From contig NZ_CP016076.1 in assembly GCF_001941625.1 (NCBI RefSeq), positions 4,428,249 to 4,492,248 on the forward strand: DNA of 64,000 bases, in the 5' to 3' direction. Made by a program: the position numbers and the translations under genes. A model generated the notes under the pieces. It saw nothing but the letters and a program-made list of their open reading frames with translations. It had not been told where the DNA came from and searched no databases. How positions within the stretch are numbered: position 1 is the first letter of the stretch; the number at the start of each line of letters is the position of its first letter. The stretch is from Actinoalloteichus fjordicus. Its GTDB lineage: Bacteria; Actinomycetota; Actinomycetes; Mycobacteriales; Pseudonocardiaceae. Below, in pieces: positions 62,892 through 64,000 of this stretch.

Positions 62892-64000
62892 TCACCTCGG
62901 CCCGCGACCGGCCCCTCGCTCGGCGGCCCGGACGATGTTGTGCACCATGCCGCCGAAGACCACCCCGTGGAACGGCCACACCAGCCACCAGTAGAGATGC
63001 CCGGGCAGGCCGTGCGGCAGGAAGACGGCCCGCTGTCGATACCGGGTTCCCGAACCGTGCGGATCGACCCGCAGCTCCAGCCACGCCCGGCCGGGCACTC
63101 GCATCTCCGCCCGCAGCCGCAGCAGCGTGCCGCGCTCGATCTCCTCGACCCGCCACCAGTCCAGGGCGTCACCGACGTGCAAGCGGGCCGGATCGCGACG
63201 ACCGCGCCGGAGCCCGACGCCGCCCACGAGTCGATCCACCCAGCCCCGGACGGCCCAGGCCAGGGGAAAGGAATACCAGCCCCGTTCGCCGCCGATGCCC
63301 TCCACCACCCGCCAGACCTCCTCGGGCGGTGCCTCGGTGTCCTGTTCCCGCCGATCCTGGAACACCGAGCCGCCCGACCAGGACGGGTCCGAGGGCAACG
63401 GATCGGCCGGGGCGCCCGGCGGCGAGGCGCCCGACCAGCGCGTCTCGACGTTCGCGGCCCGCACCCTGGCCAGGGCGAGCGAGACCGACGTCGGGTAGTC
63501 CCGTAGCCCATCAGGCGGGTCGCCGACGACCCGCCTGATGTCGTCCTCCGCACACACGACCTCGTGGACGAGTGACTCGATCAGCGGCGTGGCCAGGCTC
63601 CTCGGCACCGGAGTGACCAGGTTGACCCAGTGGGAGGACAATCGCGGGGTGAGCAGCGGCACCGGCACGACCAGCCGGGGGCGCAGGCCGGTCACCTCGG
63701 CGTAGCGGCGCATCATCGCCAGATAGGTGAGCACGTCGGGGCCGCCGATGTCGAAGGTCCGGCTGACCTCGGCGGGCAGTGTCACGCAGCCGACCAGGTA
63801 GTGCAGGACGTCGCTGATCGCGATCGGCTGCACCCGGTTGTGCACCCACTTCGGGGTGACCATGACGGGCAGCCGTTCCGTCAGGTACCGCAGCATCTCG
63901 AAGCTGGCCGAGCCGGAGCCGATGATCACGGCGGCCTGCAGGACAGCGGTCGGCACCCCGGACCGCAACAGGATCTCCCCCACCTCCGCCCGCGACGCGA
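62892..64000 (-). CDS. NAD(P)-binding SDR-like protein with DUF2867, 5' end beyond window
   Basis: The visible 369 residues are the C-terminal part; the frame continues past base 64000. The Rossmann part has VPTAVLQAAVIIGSGSASFE and RTFDIGGPDVLTYLAMMRRY, typical of atypical SDRs (NmrA/complex-I-like, Rv0484-type). After about residue 165 the DUF2867 domain follows (EEVWRVVEGIGGERGWYSFP, GDALDWWRVEEIERGTLLRL, LYWWLVWPFHGVVFGGMVHN). DUF2867-SDR fusions are common in actinobacteria; substrate unknown. It converges on SecA2. Confidence 0.88.
   Translation of the reverse strand, partial: ASRAEVGEILLRSGVPTAVLQAAVIIGSGSASFEMLRYLTERLPVMVTPKWVHNRVQPIAISDVLHYLVGCVTLPAEVSRTFDIGGPDVLTYLAMMRRYAEVTGLRPRLVVPVPLLTPRLSSHWVNLVTPVPRSLATPLIESLVHEVVCAEDDIRRVVGDPPDGLRDYPTSVSLALARVRAANVETRWSGASPPGAPADPLPSDPSWSGGSVFQDRREQDTEAPPEEVWRVVEGIGGERGWYSFPLAWAVRGWVDRLVGGVGLRRGRRDPARLHVGDALDWWRVEEIERGTLLRLRAEMRVPGRAWLELRVDPHGSGTRYRQRAVFLPHGLPGHLYWWLVWPFHGVVFGGMVHNIVRAAERGAGRGPR

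Overview
This 64 kb window is high-GC DNA with strong third-position G/C bias, frequent GTG starts, 4-nt start/stop overlaps and hairpin terminators without T-runs. Together with an actinobacterial SecA2, an Rv2578c/SplB-type radical SAM protein, an MmyB-type XRE regulator, a DUF6243 protein, an F420/PPOX-type oxidoreductase and GH74/GH3 enzymes, this points to a soil actinomycete, probably of the Pseudonocardiales. The genus is an inference. No rRNA or tRNA gene was found.

Layout, left to right. (1) 0.2-6.3 kb: an IclR regulator diverges from a sugar ABC importer operon ending in a D-mannonate dehydratase (ManD), probably for hexuronate-type sugars. (2) 6.5-15 kb: a DUF4232 protein, a short UvrA-like protein behind a cluster of CTCAA..TTGAG sites, PadR, ClpP, an amidohydrolase remnant, and a LysR/EamA pair. 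(3) 15-28.6 kb: a decayed GH10 xylanase end, a LacI repressor, a Gfo/Idh/MocA oxidoreductase, an uncharacterised XRE plus three-small-gene module, and an oligosaccharide ABC importer divergent from a GH3 glycosidase. Similar operator-like sequences (around CCGATAGTTTCGG) lie at the xylanase remnant/LacI promoter region, the oxidoreductase, the importer and the GH3 gene, so they look like one xylo-oligosaccharide regulon resembling bxlEFGA/bxlR. (4) 28.7-34.4 kb: a perfect LexA box in a gene-free gap, a MarR regulator divergent from a YczE-like membrane protein whose frame runs into an FMN reductase, a PPOX protein, a SnoaL-like protein, an MmyB-type regulator with a 9-bp-arm operator, and a lipoprotein.

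(5) 35-41.5 kb: a secreted GH74-CBM2 xyloglucanase, a LexA-boxed Rv2578c-like radical SAM gene, VOC and ArsR genes behind overlapping palindromes, a DUF4231 protein and thioredoxin. (6) 41.6-47.7 kb: a GrpB protein, a tyrosine recombinase beside an 11-bp inverted repeat and a lone type I-E-like CRISPR repeat, a secreted alpha/beta hydrolase, a nucleotidyltransferase and a thioesterase. (7) 47.9-64 kb: an unusual alpha-beta fused glycyl-tRNA synthetase, a membrane Ser/Thr kinase, a FecCD-type metallophore importer preceded by a Zur-like box, a GAF-LuxR regulator, a PAC2 protein, SecA2, and a SDR/DUF2867 gene cut by the right edge.

The main theme is plant polysaccharide use: extracellular xyloglucan cleavage, two carbohydrate importers each linked to an intracellular enzyme, and local repressors. 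Interspersed are SOS-linked, metal-linked and recombination-linked signals.
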